Made by a program: the position numbers and the translations under genes. Of a DNA stretch of 64,000 nt, positions 41,832-50,837 are shown piece by piece (positions within the stretch are counted from its first letter, which is position 1; each line of letters starts with the position of its first letter). Source of the stretch: GW2011-AR15 sp964512765 (GTDB lineage Archaea > Nanobdellota > Nanobdellia > Woesearchaeales > GW2011-AR15); assembly GCA_964512765.1 (NCBI GenBank), contig CAZEKF010000009.1:1-64000 (forward strand). The letters run 5' to 3'. The notes beneath the pieces are model-generated. The model was not told where the DNA came from and did not search any database. It saw nothing but the letters and a program-made list of their open reading frames with translations.

Positions 41832-43172
41832 TTATCTTAATAACCTGTTGATTTTATTTTTATTAGATTGTTTATTGTTAGCAATATAATTATTAATTTC
41901 TTTTAATTCAAGTTCAATATTTTCCAATCCAAGACTGTTTAATCCGCCAACATGGTTTCTTTTTTTGATTGCTTTGCCCAAATCAGGTATTTTTATTTTA
42001 TTAAGTTCTTTAGCGGTTTTTTTGTAAGCATCTCTGAAAGAGAGTCCATTTTCTACTAAGTCACATGCATGGTCTACAGCAAATATTTCTTTTGAACAAG
42101 CTGATTTACAGTTATCAGTATTAACTGTTAATGTGGTTAGATATTCGTTTAGTGCTGTCAAAGATTTTTTAGTTAATTCAAAACTTTGAAGCGTGTATCT
42201 TTTAACTATCTTAGTTTCTTTGTTATATCCTGATGGTAAGTCTTTAATTGCGTTCTTAATTATTGATTCAAATCCTATTACTGCACTTGCATATCCTTTA
42301 ACAGTTTCAGGAATATCAGGATTAATTTTTTGCGGCATTATTGAAGAACCTGTTGATGATTTACTATTAGGAATTAAATATCCAAACTCTTTTGTTGAAA
42401 ATAAAATTATATCAGCTGATAGTTTACTTAATGTTAACATTATTTGGCTAAGTCCAGATACAATAACAGATTCAATTTTACCGCGAGAGTTCTGACAATA
42501 TAGTACATTATTTTGTACTTTACTAAATCCAAGTAACTCAGCAACATATTCTCTGTCAATTTTCTTAGGCACGCCATAACTTGCAGCGCTTCCTAACGGA
42601 CATTGATCATTTAATTGATAAGCCAGTTTCAATGATTTTAAATCATCAATTAATGATTCAGCAAATGCACCCATCCATAGTCCAACAGAAGATAACATTG
42701 CTTTTTGTCTATGAGTATAACCCGGCATTGAAACAAATTCATATTTTTTTGCAAACTTAATCATTGTTTTTGTTAGTTTTATAACTGCTTCAATTATTTC
42801 AACAAGTAGTTCTTTGTGCATTAATCTTGCATTAACAAGTAACTGGTCATTTCTTGATCTATAGGTATGAATCTTCTTTCCAGAGTTTTCATCTTTGTTT
42901 ACTAAATAATTTTCAACTTTTGTATGTACATCTTCATCTTTTGCTGTTAATACAAATTTATTGTTTTCATTAAGCACAATAATTTCTTTTAATCCTTTAA
43001 TTAGATTATTTAATTCGTGCTCTGACAAAATTCCAATTTTATGAAGCATCTTAGCATGTACAGCACTAGCTATACATTCATATTTAACCTGTGCTTGATC
43101 TGCCATTAAATCAAATCCTAGAAAATTCTCTACTTTTTTATCAACATCACTACCTTTATCCCACAACTTCAT
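41832..43172 (-). CDS. argH: Argininosuccinate lyase
   Basis: 446 aa. Splits argininosuccinate to arginine and fumarate, the final step. Fumarase-family regions: DEDVHTKVENYL, YRSRNDQLLVNARL, PGYTHRQKAMLSSVG (acid region) and the signature TGSSIMPQKINPDIPE with the catalytic Ser loop. Slightly divergent in details (FGFDL start, Lys-rich C-terminus) but full length. Overlaps argE by 4 bp and closes the arg run. Confidence 0.94.
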   Translation of the reverse strand: MKLWDKGSDVDKKVENFLGFDLMADQAQVKYECIASAVHAKMLHKIGILSEHELNNLIKGLKEIIVLNENNKFVLTAKDEDVHTKVENYLVNKDENSGKKIHTYRSRNDQLLVNARLMHKELLVEIIEAVIKLTKTMIKFAKKYEFVSMPGYTHRQKAMLSSVGLWMGAFAESLIDDLKSLKLAYQLNDQCPLGSAASYGVPKKIDREYVAELLGFSKVQNNVLYCQNSRGKIESVIVSGLSQIMLTLSKLSADIILFSTKEFGYLIPNSKSSTGSSIMPQKINPDIPETVKGYASAVIGFESIIKNAIKDLPSGYNKETKIVKRYTLQSFELTKKSLTALNEYLTTLTVNTDNCKSACSKEIFAVDHACDLVENGLSFRDAYKKTAKELNKIKIPDLGKAIKKRNHVGGLNSLGLENIELELKEINNYIANNKQSNKNKINRLLR

Positions 43173-44257
43173 TTATGATCACCGATTATATTTTCATAGA
43201 TGTTTGAAAACTTCACAATTTCTTTTATTTCAATAAATTCATCATCAATGTGAGAATTTTTTGAAAAGCCAGGACCAAAGATAATTACTTTTCCAATCTC
43301 TTTGTATAAACTAGCTTCTGTCCATGATTTTTTAATTGATATTTTTATTTTATCTCCTATTACTTTGCAGTATGAGTCTTTTGCTAAATTTACAAGACCA
43401 TGATTCTTATCAATAATATATGGTCCTTCACTTTCAATCACTTTTACATCTGCACCATCACACATGGTATTAATCTTTTTAATTTCATTATCCATGTTAA
43501 CGTGTGCAGCTAAACGTAATGATATACTAAATGTACATTTATCAGGAAGAATGTTTGTTTTTGTCCCACCACTAATCATTCCAACAGAAAAAAACCCTTT
43601 ATTATCTAACTCATTTTTCAGATACTCATATAGTTTTAATATGATTTTATTTGCTTTGTAAATTGCATTATGTTTATTATTTGTACTGTAATCTGCATAC
43701 TGTGTGTGAAGCGATTTACCTAGGCAAGTTACTTGAATTTCAGTAAATGATAGTTGTTCATTAACAACAAAGTTATCTGAAGGTTCACATATGATTACAT
43801 TACAATTCTTTAATTTGGTATTTTCAATAAAATATTTGCTTCCAATTGAACTAGATTCTTCATCTGCTGAAAAAATAAAATATATATCTTGATTTGGAAC
43901 TTCTGTTATATTGTTTATTGTTATGATCATGCTTGTTAGTGCACCTTTCATATCATTACTTCCTAATCCATATATTTTATTTTGAATTTGTTTAGGATCA
44001 AAAGGAGATGTAATGTTCCAGTTAGATGATACAGGTACAGTATCTGTATGTCCAACAAATAACAAAGGATTTTCTGAAGATTTTCCTTTTATTTTTACAA
44101 TTAAATTAAGTTGGTCGGTGCCTGGAATTTTTTGAACAATTATTTCTGCTAATGAATTCTTAATTACATTTTTAATATACTCAATAATTTCCTTATTTGA
44201 CTTACCAGTACTTGTATCCATTTTTACTAAGTTTGTTAATATTTCAACAGCTTTCAT
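43169..44257 (-). CDS. argE: M20 deacylase, N-acyl-ornithine/citrulline type (ArgE)
   Basis: 362 aa zinc peptidase-family deacylase. Metal motifs: LLFVGHTDTVPVS (His-x-Asp), GLGSNDMKGAL (bridging Asp), FSADEESSSIGS (Glu-Glu general base and ligand) and terminal FGPGFSKNSHIDDE (His). In this pathway it should remove the acyl group, most likely succinyl from N-succinylcitrulline, because the carbamoyltransferase upstream acts before deacylation. LysK-type activity is an alternative, but no LysW carrier gene is present. Overlaps argB and argH by 4 bp each. Confidence 0.85.
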   Translation of the reverse strand: MKAVEILTNLVKMDTSTGKSNKEIIEYIKNVIKNSLAEIIVQKIPGTDQLNLIVKIKGKSSENPLLFVGHTDTVPVSSNWNITSPFDPKQIQNKIYGLGSNDMKGALTSMIITINNITEVPNQDIYFIFSADEESSSIGSKYFIENTKLKNCNVIICEPSDNFVVNEQLSFTEIQVTCLGKSLHTQYADYSTNNKHNAIYKANKIILKLYEYLKNELDNKGFFSVGMISGGTKTNILPDKCTFSISLRLAAHVNMDNEIKKINTMCDGADVKVIESEGPYIIDKNHGLVNLAKDSYCKVIGDKIKISIKKSWTEASLYKEIGKVIIFGPGFSKNSHIDDEFIEIKEIVKFSNIYENIIGDHK

Positions 44258-45111
44258 TTTACAACCATCGTTCCAATACCATTTTCAGTGAATATCTCAG
44301 CTAGTATTGTATCATTTTTTAGGCCATTTAACATATGAACATTAATTTTGTTCAATGCAACTTCTTTACAAGTTTTTAGTTTAGGTATCATTCCTTTTTT
44401 AGCAACATTTTTTTTAATCAGATCATCAATTTCTGACACATTTAAACTGGAAATCAATTCATCATTATTATATACACCGTCAACACTTGTCATTAAAACC
44501 AGTTTCTCAGTATCTAAAGAGATTGCTAAATCTTTAGCAACAAAATCAGCATTAATATTGTATATGTTTCCTTTTTCATCAGCACCCAAACATGCAATAA
44601 CAGGAATGAAATTATATTTAACCAACTGGTTAATAAGATCAATGTTAATCTCTTTAACATCACCGACATGACCCAGTTCAATTTTTTCTAAATTCCCGTT
44701 TTCATAATTAATTGTGTTTTTAGTAGGTCTTTTTTGAGCTTTTAACAATAACCCGTCTGCGCCGTTCAATCCGATTGATTTAACCTTGTGTTTGTTTAAT
44801 TTAGCCACTATTTCCATGTTAATCTGCGAATAGATTTTTTTAACAAGATCAAGAGTTGTATCATCAGTTATTCTACTACCGTTTACTTTTTTCTGTTTAA
44901 CACCAATTTTGTTAGCAAATTCTTCTAACTGAGTACTACCTCCATGGACTATTATAATCTTAATCCCAATTTTTTTAAAATAACTTATTTGCTCACAAAA
45001 ATTGTCAAGATTATCTTTAACTACTTTACCACCTAGTTTAACTACAAAACATTTGTCATTAAACTGGATTGCATAGTCTAGTACATCTTTTATTTTTTTA
45101 ATTCTGATCAC
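44254..45111 (-). CDS. argB: N-acylglutamate kinase (ArgB)
   Basis: 285 aa amino-acid kinase phosphorylating N-acetyl- or N-succinylglutamate. CFVVKLGGKVVKD (ATP loop), IIIVHGGSTQLEEF, NADFVAKDLAI and VYNNDELI with the KKGMIPKLKTC substrate loop are typical. It seems to lack the N-terminal extra helix of arginine-inhibited forms, so feedback inhibition is not assured. Overlaps argF' by 14 bp and argE by 4 bp. Confidence 0.92.
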   Translation of the reverse strand: MIRIKKIKDVLDYAIQFNDKCFVVKLGGKVVKDNLDNFCEQISYFKKIGIKIIIVHGGSTQLEEFANKIGVKQKKVNGSRITDDTTLDLVKKIYSQINMEIVAKLNKHKVKSIGLNGADGLLLKAQKRPTKNTINYENGNLEKIELGHVGDVKEINIDLINQLVKYNFIPVIACLGADEKGNIYNINADFVAKDLAISLDTEKLVLMTSVDGVYNNDELISSLNVSEIDDLIKKNVAKKGMIPKLKTCKEVALNKINVHMLNGLKNDTILAEIFTENGIGTMVVK

Positions 45112-46102
45112 CTAACAGTTTTATTAGCAATGCATTTTGAGCATGTAATCTGTTTTCTGCTTGACCATACACAATTGAATTACTTGAATCAATAACATCA
45201 TCTGTTACAACAACATTTCTTCTGACAGGTAAACAATGCATGAACTTTGCATTATTCGTTAAAGACATTTTTTTAGAATCAACTGTCCAATTTTTCAATG
45301 AAATTCTTAACTCATTTTCTTTATCCCCTTCACCATAATAATCTTTAGAACCCCAGCTTTTTGCATAGATTACATCAGCGTCTTTGTATCCATGTTCAAG
45401 ATTGTCTGTTATTAAAAATTCAGAATCATTTTCTTTACAGTTCTGAATTGATTTATCAATTATTTCTGAGTCTAAGATATATTTCTTAGGACTTAATAAT
45501 GTAACATCCATACCAATTTTACTTGCAGCTAATAATGCAGAATTAGGAACAGCCATTGGCAATGCTTTAGGATGCGGTGCCCATGTTAGCACAAACTTTT
45601 TACCTTTAACAGACTCAAACTTTTCTTTTATTGTCATAATATCTGCTAATGCCTGACAAGGATGATACAAGCATGACTCCATACTAATTATTGGTTTATC
45701 TGAATATTTGACAAACGCGTTTATTATCTTGTCTTGTTTATCTTCTTGCAAGTTTTCTAATTTAGAAAAAGATCTAATAGCAATTGCATCTACATATTTG
45801 CATAGTACTTTTACAGCATCTTTAATATGTTCGGGTTTGTCAGCATCCATAACAACATTTTCATCAAATTCAAGATTCCACATACCTTTACCAGGATCTA
45901 ATACTAGAACATGACCACCAAGTTCTTGAATACCAAGTTCAAATGAAGCGCGTGTTCTTAGAGATGGGTTTAAAAAAATCAATGCAATTTTTTTTCCAAT
46001 TAATTTCTTTGGAAATCCTTGATTCTTTCCTTTTATAGCTGAATCTATTAAATTCACAATTTCTTCTTTGCTATGGTCTTGTATTGTTATGAAATGTTTC
46101 AA
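45098..46102 (-). CDS. argF': N-succinylornithine carbamoyltransferase (ArgF', Pro90 type)
   Basis: 334 aa. Transfers carbamoyl to an acylated ornithine. Carbamoyl-phosphate motif SLRTR (47-51), HPCQAL and terminal HCLPVRRNVVVTDD are visible. Unlike ordinary ornithine carbamoyltransferases it reads FVLTWAPHPKALPMAVPNS and ends like the acetyl/succinyl group. At the residue known to set specificity (Pro90 in Bacteroides SOTCase, Glu92 in Xanthomonas AOTCase) it reads DADKPEH with Pro exactly at 90, predicting N-succinylornithine. The family comparison is from memory. Flanked by argD (1 bp gap) and argB (14-bp overlap). Confidence 0.82.
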   Translation of the reverse strand: MKHFITIQDHSKEEIVNLIDSAIKGKNQGFPKKLIGKKIALIFLNPSLRTRASFELGIQELGGHVLVLDPGKGMWNLEFDENVVMDADKPEHIKDAVKVLCKYVDAIAIRSFSKLENLQEDKQDKIINAFVKYSDKPIISMESCLYHPCQALADIMTIKEKFESVKGKKFVLTWAPHPKALPMAVPNSALLAASKIGMDVTLLSPKKYILDSEIIDKSIQNCKENDSEFLITDNLEHGYKDADVIYAKSWGSKDYYGEGDKENELRISLKNWTVDSKKMSLTNNAKFMHCLPVRRNVVVTDDVIDSSNSIVYGQAENRLHAQNALLIKLLGDQN

Positions 46103-47239
46103 TTATAACACCTGGTTAAGTTTTTCTATGAATTCATCAATGTGTTCTTTTTTTATGATTAAAGGTGGAAGTAATCTTATTATACAAGGATCCATAGATG
46201 TTCCTACAATGACTCCTTTTTTCAATAGCTTTTCCTGAATTGGTTTTACTTTTTGATCAAATTTCAATCCAATTAAACAACCCATGCCAATTAATTTGAT
46301 TGATTCTGGTAATTTTGATTTTAAATAGTCAAAAATTAAGTTTGAGTTTTCACACAATTTTTCATTGAGTATTGTGTTAAGAGTTGCTAACGAAGCTGCA
46401 CATCCAAGTGGTGATCCGCCAAACGTTGACCCATATTCTTCTTTTTTGACTGTGTATGTTATTTCTTGATATATTAAAACAGCACCCATTGGAAAACCAG
46501 AGGCTATTCCTTTTGCAGTTGTAATAATATCTGGTTTAATACCATAATTCTGCCCAAAAAACATTTTACCAGTACGCGCAAATGTTTGAACTTCGTCAAA
46601 GATCAAAACAATGTTATTTTGTTTGCATAATTTCTTTAATTTCAAAAAATATTTTTTATTAGCGGTTTTTACACCTGCTATGCTTTGAATTGGTTCTAGT
46701 ATAATTGCTGCTGTGTTATCATTGATTAACTGTTTAACAGATTCAATACTACCAAATTCAACAAATTTTACATTTCCAGGCAAAGTTTTGAATTGAGAGT
46801 TATATTTTTCAATCCCAGTTATGCTTAAAGATCCAAGAGTTCTTCCGTGAAATGATTCTTTCATTGAAATTATTTCTTCTTTGTTAGTAACTTTTCTAGC
46901 AAGTTTTATTGCGTTTTCATTAGCTTCACTGCCTGAATTGCAAAAAAATACTTTGTCCATACCAGATACTTCAATTAGTAATTTTGAAAGTTTTGCTCTT
47001 GTTTCATTATAAACAGCATTTGAGTAAAATATTAATTTCTCTGACTGTGTTTTAATAGCATCAACAATTTTAGGATGGCAATGACCTGTTAATGCAACTG
47101 CATGACCACCGTACAAGTCAAGATATTTATTACCCTCTGAATCATAAACATACATACCTTTTCCTTTAGTTATCACTATAGGAAATTTGCTATATGTCTG
47201 AAGTTGATACTTGTCTTCTATTTTGATAATGTGGTTCAT
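46103..47239 (-). CDS. argD: Acyl-ornithine aminotransferase (ArgD)
   Basis: 378 aa PLP enzyme, class III aminotransferase. NSGSEANENAIKLAR, the FHGRTLGSLSITG segment, EPIQSIAGV, IFDEVQTFARTGKMF and the PLP lysine in TTAKGIASGFPMGAV are all present. Converts N-acyl-glutamate semialdehyde to N-acylornithine; in this context the acyl group is probably succinyl. Overlaps argC by 4 bp. Confidence 0.94.
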   Translation of the reverse strand: MNHIIKIEDKYQLQTYSKFPIVITKGKGMYVYDSEGNKYLDLYGGHAVALTGHCHPKIVDAIKTQSEKLIFYSNAVYNETRAKLSKLLIEVSGMDKVFFCNSGSEANENAIKLARKVTNKEEIISMKESFHGRTLGSLSITGIEKYNSQFKTLPGNVKFVEFGSIESVKQLINDNTAAIILEPIQSIAGVKTANKKYFLKLKKLCKQNNIVLIFDEVQTFARTGKMFFGQNYGIKPDIITTAKGIASGFPMGAVLIYQEITYTVKKEEYGSTFGGSPLGCAASLATLNTILNEKLCENSNLIFDYLKSKLPESIKLIGMGCLIGLKFDQKVKPIQEKLLKKGVIVGTSMDPCIIRLLPPLIIKKEHIDEFIEKLNQVL

Positions 47240-48213
47240 TTTAATCCTGTGGTTTCATCCAATCCAAACATTAAGTTCATGTTCTGGATCGCTTGGCCAG
47301 CGCCTCCTTTTATTAAATTATCAATTGCACTAGTTACAATAACATGTTTTCCAGAAACATTAACAGCAATGTCACAAAAATTTGTGTTAATAACATTATT
47401 AACTTCAACAGAATCAATTATTCTTATGAAATAACTGTTTTTGTAATATTCTTTGTATAATTTTGTTATTTCTTCTTTTGACAATTCTTCCTTTAAATTA
47501 AGATAACACGTTGTGAAAATACCTTTTACCAAAGAAATTGAATGTGGTGTAATGATTACTTCATGTTGAAGTTCCTGGCAAATTTCAGGTGTGTGTTGAT
47601 GTTTGAATATCTTGTAAGCTTTTGCATTTTGAGCTCTTACTGGATGGTGTGTGTTAACAGAAGGCGTTTTGCCTGAACCAGAAGATCCTGTTAATGAATT
47701 AATAATTACATTTCCTTCAATTATGTTAACTAATGGTTTGATACCTAGTATGGCTGATGTGGAAAAACATCCTGAATTAGCAATATACTGTGCATTTTTT
47801 ATCTTTTTATTGTTAATTTCAGATATTCCATACACAAATTTACTTTGTAACTCATGTGATGAATGCTTTGTTTTGTAATATTTTTCAAAATCCTGTTTTG
47901 ACTTTATTCTATAATCACCTGATAAATCGATTATTTTAACTTCAGGATATTTTTTTATTATATTAGGGATAAAATTCATTGAATATCCATGTGGCAATGA
48001 TAAGAACACAATATCTATATTATCTAAATCCTTGTCATATTTTGTAAATTCTAATTCTGTTTTTTTAAGTAAGCTTGGATAAATCTGTGATATTTTTTTA
48101 CCAGCATTTGATTCAGATGTTACCTTAACTAACTTTGCTTTAGGATGATTAAGTAATAGTTTTACTAAATTAATTCCAATGTACCCAGACCCGCCAATTA
48201 TTGCACACTTCAT
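47236..48213 (-). CDS. argC: N-acyl-gamma-glutamyl-phosphate reductase (ArgC)
   Basis: 325 aa. NADP Rossmann start CAIIGGSGYIGINLVKLLL, FLSLPHGYSM, catalytic Cys in YIANSGCFSTSAILGIKPL, GSSGSGKTPSVNTHH and the His of VIITPHSISLVKGI. Reduces acylglutamyl phosphate to the semialdehyde. Overlaps neighbours by 4 bp on both sides. Confidence 0.94.
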   Translation of the reverse strand: MKCAIIGGSGYIGINLVKLLLNHPKAKLVKVTSESNAGKKISQIYPSLLKKTELEFTKYDKDLDNIDIVFLSLPHGYSMNFIPNIIKKYPEVKIIDLSGDYRIKSKQDFEKYYKTKHSSHELQSKFVYGISEINNKKIKNAQYIANSGCFSTSAILGIKPLVNIIEGNVIINSLTGSSGSGKTPSVNTHHPVRAQNAKAYKIFKHQHTPEICQELQHEVIITPHSISLVKGIFTTCYLNLKEELSKEEITKLYKEYYKNSYFIRIIDSVEVNNVINTNFCDIAVNVSGKHVIVTSAIDNLIKGGAGQAIQNMNLMFGLDETTGLK

Positions 48214-49223
48214 TTTAACATCTCCTCAATTAAATTAGCAAGTTTTTTACCATTAACTTGAGCATTTGCTGCTTTGGTGTTTAACATGTTATTAATATAT
48301 TCAATTCCAACAGAAGTATCAGTTACTGGACCAGTTAATATATCAATTTTCATGTCACGATCATTGAATAATTCACAAGAACCTTTTGCACCAACTAAAT
48401 CATTTGCACACACAACATGGTTTTTTACAAATTTCATTAAGCTTTTATCAGATAAAATGTGTTTAACACCATATTCACCAAGTAACCCATCACCTAATTC
48501 AATAACAATATAATCTGATTTAACCTTGTTTAACTCTTTAATAATTGAATTGCAGGATTTTACAAGTTGATCTTTTGAAACATTAACTGTAGATGGTAAA
48601 CCAGCGTCTAAAAACGACATTGTCTTAGCAGCACCGTTATCATGCATATCTAACGTATCTCTTAATAAACCAACACCAGTTAACTTTGCAGCTGCAATTT
48701 TATAACCTTTATAATGCAAATATTTGATAATTTTACAAGCAGCTGTTGTTTTACCTGAATTCATACCTGTTGCAGAAATCATGATAATAGGAGCACTTGC
48801 CTTTAATGAATTGGAATTTAATGAATAATCTTTGATATTGACTGGTTTACCATTCAATAGCACAGTTCCTAAAACTTTAACTTTTAAGGCTGTACCAACA
48901 TCAATATTACCAGAAATTGATTTGCCAATAACACCTCCAAGATTTAGTATGTTTAATGTGTCACCATTAGTGATTTTTTTAGGAACTACACCAACAAACC
49001 CGCCTTGGGCTTTTCTCTCACCTAATACACCAATTATAATGTTACCTTTGATAATTTTAGACATTCTACCTGAAACAAGTTCCAATTTATTATACACAGA
49101 TTTTTCTTCAAGTGCTTCAACAACAATTAGTGAACCTATTTCAGATTTTATTTTATCACCTATTTGAATTTCATTTGTAAGAGGTACATTCTTTGTTACA
49201 GATGCTATTTTATCTACTTTCAT
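48210..49223 (-). CDS. P-loop NTPase-fold protein inside the arginine operon, function unknown
   Basis: 337 aa. Residues 1-140 are a strand-rich domain (IQIGDKIKSEIGSLIVV, IIGVLGERKAQGGFVGVV). Residues 145-337 hold a Walker A ATGMNSGKTTAACK (151-164), then IAAAKLTGVGLLRDTLDMHD and VIELGDGLLGEYGV, a layout close to MobB/dethiobiotin-synthetase-like and DUF1611 P-loop proteins. It overlaps argG and argC by 4 bp each, so it is a fixed member of the operon. No other gene in the operon can acylate glutamate. From memory, DUF1611 protein DgcN has been reported as a glutamate N-acetyltransferase, so an N-acyltransferase role is a testable idea, not a call. Confidence 0.8.
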   Translation of the reverse strand: MKVDKIASVTKNVPLTNEIQIGDKIKSEIGSLIVVEALEEKSVYNKLELVSGRMSKIIKGNIIIGVLGERKAQGGFVGVVPKKITNGDTLNILNLGGVIGKSISGNIDVGTALKVKVLGTVLLNGKPVNIKDYSLNSNSLKASAPIIMISATGMNSGKTTAACKIIKYLHYKGYKIAAAKLTGVGLLRDTLDMHDNGAAKTMSFLDAGLPSTVNVSKDQLVKSCNSIIKELNKVKSDYIVIELGDGLLGEYGVKHILSDKSLMKFVKNHVVCANDLVGAKGSCELFNDRDMKIDILTGPVTDTSVGIEYINNMLNTKAANAQVNGKKLANLIEEMLK

Positions 49224-50413
49224 TTTACATCAACAGATTTTGCTAACTTGCTTTGTAATCCATATAACTTGCAGAATCCACGAGCATCACTTCCTGACCA
49301 AGCTGGGTTTTCTTCAGCGTACGTAGCAATTTTTTGATTCATTAAAGAAAATTTACTTGAACAACCTTCAACAATAATATTTCCTTTGAACAGTTTTAGT
49401 TTAACTATGCCAGATACTTTATTTTGTATACTATCAATGAATGATTCAAGATCTTTTACTAAAGGATCATAATATTTAGCTTCATGCACTAAATCTCCAT
49501 ATAAGTTAGACAACTGGTTCTTCCAGAACAATTGCATTTTAGTTAAAACTAATTTTTCTAATTCTTTGTGTGCTTTTATCAAAATTTGCATTGCTGGCGC
49601 TTCAACAACAATTCTTCCTTTAACACCTATTATTGTATCTCCTAAATGTACTGTTTTACCTATTGCATGTTCTTTACCTATCTTGTTTAGATATTCAATT
49701 AGTTTTGGACCTGTTATTGATTTATCATTAACTTTAACAGGGATACCTTTGTTAAACTCAATAGTTAACTCTTCTGCTTGATCACTAGCTTCATTAAGAG
49801 GTTTAACTAGTTTATTAACTGAATCAGGAGGTAAACCCATTGAAACATTAGTTTCTTTGCCACCAATTGTTACTCCGATTAAACTTTCATTTATTGAATA
49901 GTCCTTTTTATTATTTTCATACTCAAATCCTTTTGATTTAAGGTATTCATACTCGTATTCTCTAGTAAGTTCTTCATCCCTGTACGGAGTAATAATTTTT
50001 AGTTCTGGAGCTAGCACAGAGAATGCTGTATCATACCTTACTTGGTCACTTCCTGCACCAGTTGACCCATGTGCAATTGCATCTACATTTTCTTTTTTAG
50101 CTATTTCTACTATTTTTTCAGCTTGTATATACCTTGATGCAGAAGCACATAGAGGATACACACCACCCCTTAGAGCGTTTGCTTTAATCAAGTAAGTAAT
50201 AAATTTATCATAAAATTCTTTTTTGGCGTCAATTGTATAATGTTTTACAGCTCCTAGTTTATTTGACTTTGATTCATTCTCTATTAACTCTTTATTTGTG
50301 AATCCTCCTGTATCAACAGTCACGGTAATAATATCTGCATTATATTTTTCTTTAAGATATGGAATACTAAAACAAGTGTCCAAACCTCCTGAAAAAGCTA
50401 ATGTGATTTTCAT
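49220..50413 (-). CDS. argG: Argininosuccinate synthase
   Basis: 397 aa. Joins citrulline and aspartate with ATP. LAFSGGLDTCFSIPYLKEKY (PP-loop), GGVYPLCASASRYIQ, DAIAHGSTGAGSDQVRYD and VTIGGKETNVSMGLPP are characteristic of the shorter archaeal-type enzyme. GGAGGT lies 8 nt before the ATG, and the ATG overlaps the stop of a 40-codon ORF as ATGA. First large gene of the arg run. Confidence 0.94.
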   Translation of the reverse strand: MKITLAFSGGLDTCFSIPYLKEKYNADIITVTVDTGGFTNKELIENESKSNKLGAVKHYTIDAKKEFYDKFITYLIKANALRGGVYPLCASASRYIQAEKIVEIAKKENVDAIAHGSTGAGSDQVRYDTAFSVLAPELKIITPYRDEELTREYEYEYLKSKGFEYENNKKDYSINESLIGVTIGGKETNVSMGLPPDSVNKLVKPLNEASDQAEELTIEFNKGIPVKVNDKSITGPKLIEYLNKIGKEHAIGKTVHLGDTIIGVKGRIVVEAPAMQILIKAHKELEKLVLTKMQLFWKNQLSNLYGDLVHEAKYYDPLVKDLESFIDSIQNKVSGIVKLKLFKGNIIVEGCSSKFSLMNQKIATYAEENPAWSGSDARGFCKLYGLQSKLAKSVDVK

Positions 50414-50532
50414 TTTTTAACCTCCATACATTTTTTTAAGTGATAAATAGCTTTATTGAAATGGTTCTTACTCTGAACCTGGTTCTCAGCTACTGTACTT
50501 ACAAGTATTTTTAATAGTTCTTTATCAATCAT
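50410..50532 (-). CDS. 40-codon ORF coupled to argG
   Basis: MIDKELLKILVSTVAENQVQ..., a Lys-rich sequence likely to form an amphipathic helix, with one Cys, ending MEVKK. Its TGA overlaps the argG ATG (ATGA), and the argG SD (GGAGGT) lies within its last codons, so argG translation should depend on ribosomes finishing this ORF. It has no LysW-like zinc knuckle or EDWGE tail. It is a leader ORF or a small regulatory protein; no Arg-codon run is present, which argues against classical attenuation. Confidence 0.55.
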   Translation of the reverse strand: MIDKELLKILVSTVAENQVQSKNHFNKAIYHLKKCMEVKK

Positions 50533-50678
50533 TTTTAATCAAAAAACATTTAATAGGGTCAATGAACTAACTATAACCTTCTAGAATTCCTTAATGTGTA
50601 TGTGTTCATTGTAAATCTAAGTTACTCCAATGTTATATATAAATATGATGCCTGATTTGTAACAATATAGGACAATTA

Positions 50679-50694
50679 TGTCTTAAATTAGACA
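50679..50694. promoter_or_regulatory. Inverted repeat operator candidate in arg/ACT divergent region
   Basis: TGTCT-TAAATT-AGACA is a perfect 5-bp-arm palindrome, overlapping GACA-ATTA-TGTC (50671-50682). It lies immediately upstream of a TATA box TTTATATATAAG (50697-50708), which is centred about 25 nt before the ATG at 50727. A second TATA-like TTATATATAAATAT lies near 50634-50647. Confidence 0.55.
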
Positions 50695-50726
50695 AATTTA
50701 TATATAAGTTATGCTTACAATATGTT

Positions 50727-50837
50727 ATGGCAACTGAAAAACAAACAGAGTTATCATATTATATGGACATTAGCAGCTTTGTATTTAGCAATTTAATACT
50801 GCAACAATTACAAGGTTTTACTGTACAACGAACATGA
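50727..50837 (+). CDS. 36-codon leaderless ORF coupled to the ACT-domain gene
   Basis: MATEKQTELSYYMDISSFVF..., ending GFTVQRT. The TATA at 50697-50708 is at leaderless distance from its ATG, and its TGA overlaps the next ATG (50834) as ATGA. Both facts favour real translation, with the downstream ACT-domain protein made by coupling. No family recognised. Confidence 0.55.
   Translation: MATEKQTELSYYMDISSFVFSNLILQQLQGFTVQRT

Noticed and set aside
45098..46102. Annotation as an ordinary ornithine carbamoyltransferase
   Set aside because: The DKPEH, WAPHPKALP and HCLPVRRN segments follow the acylornithine group, not OTCase (which has HCLPA/HCLPP-type ends).
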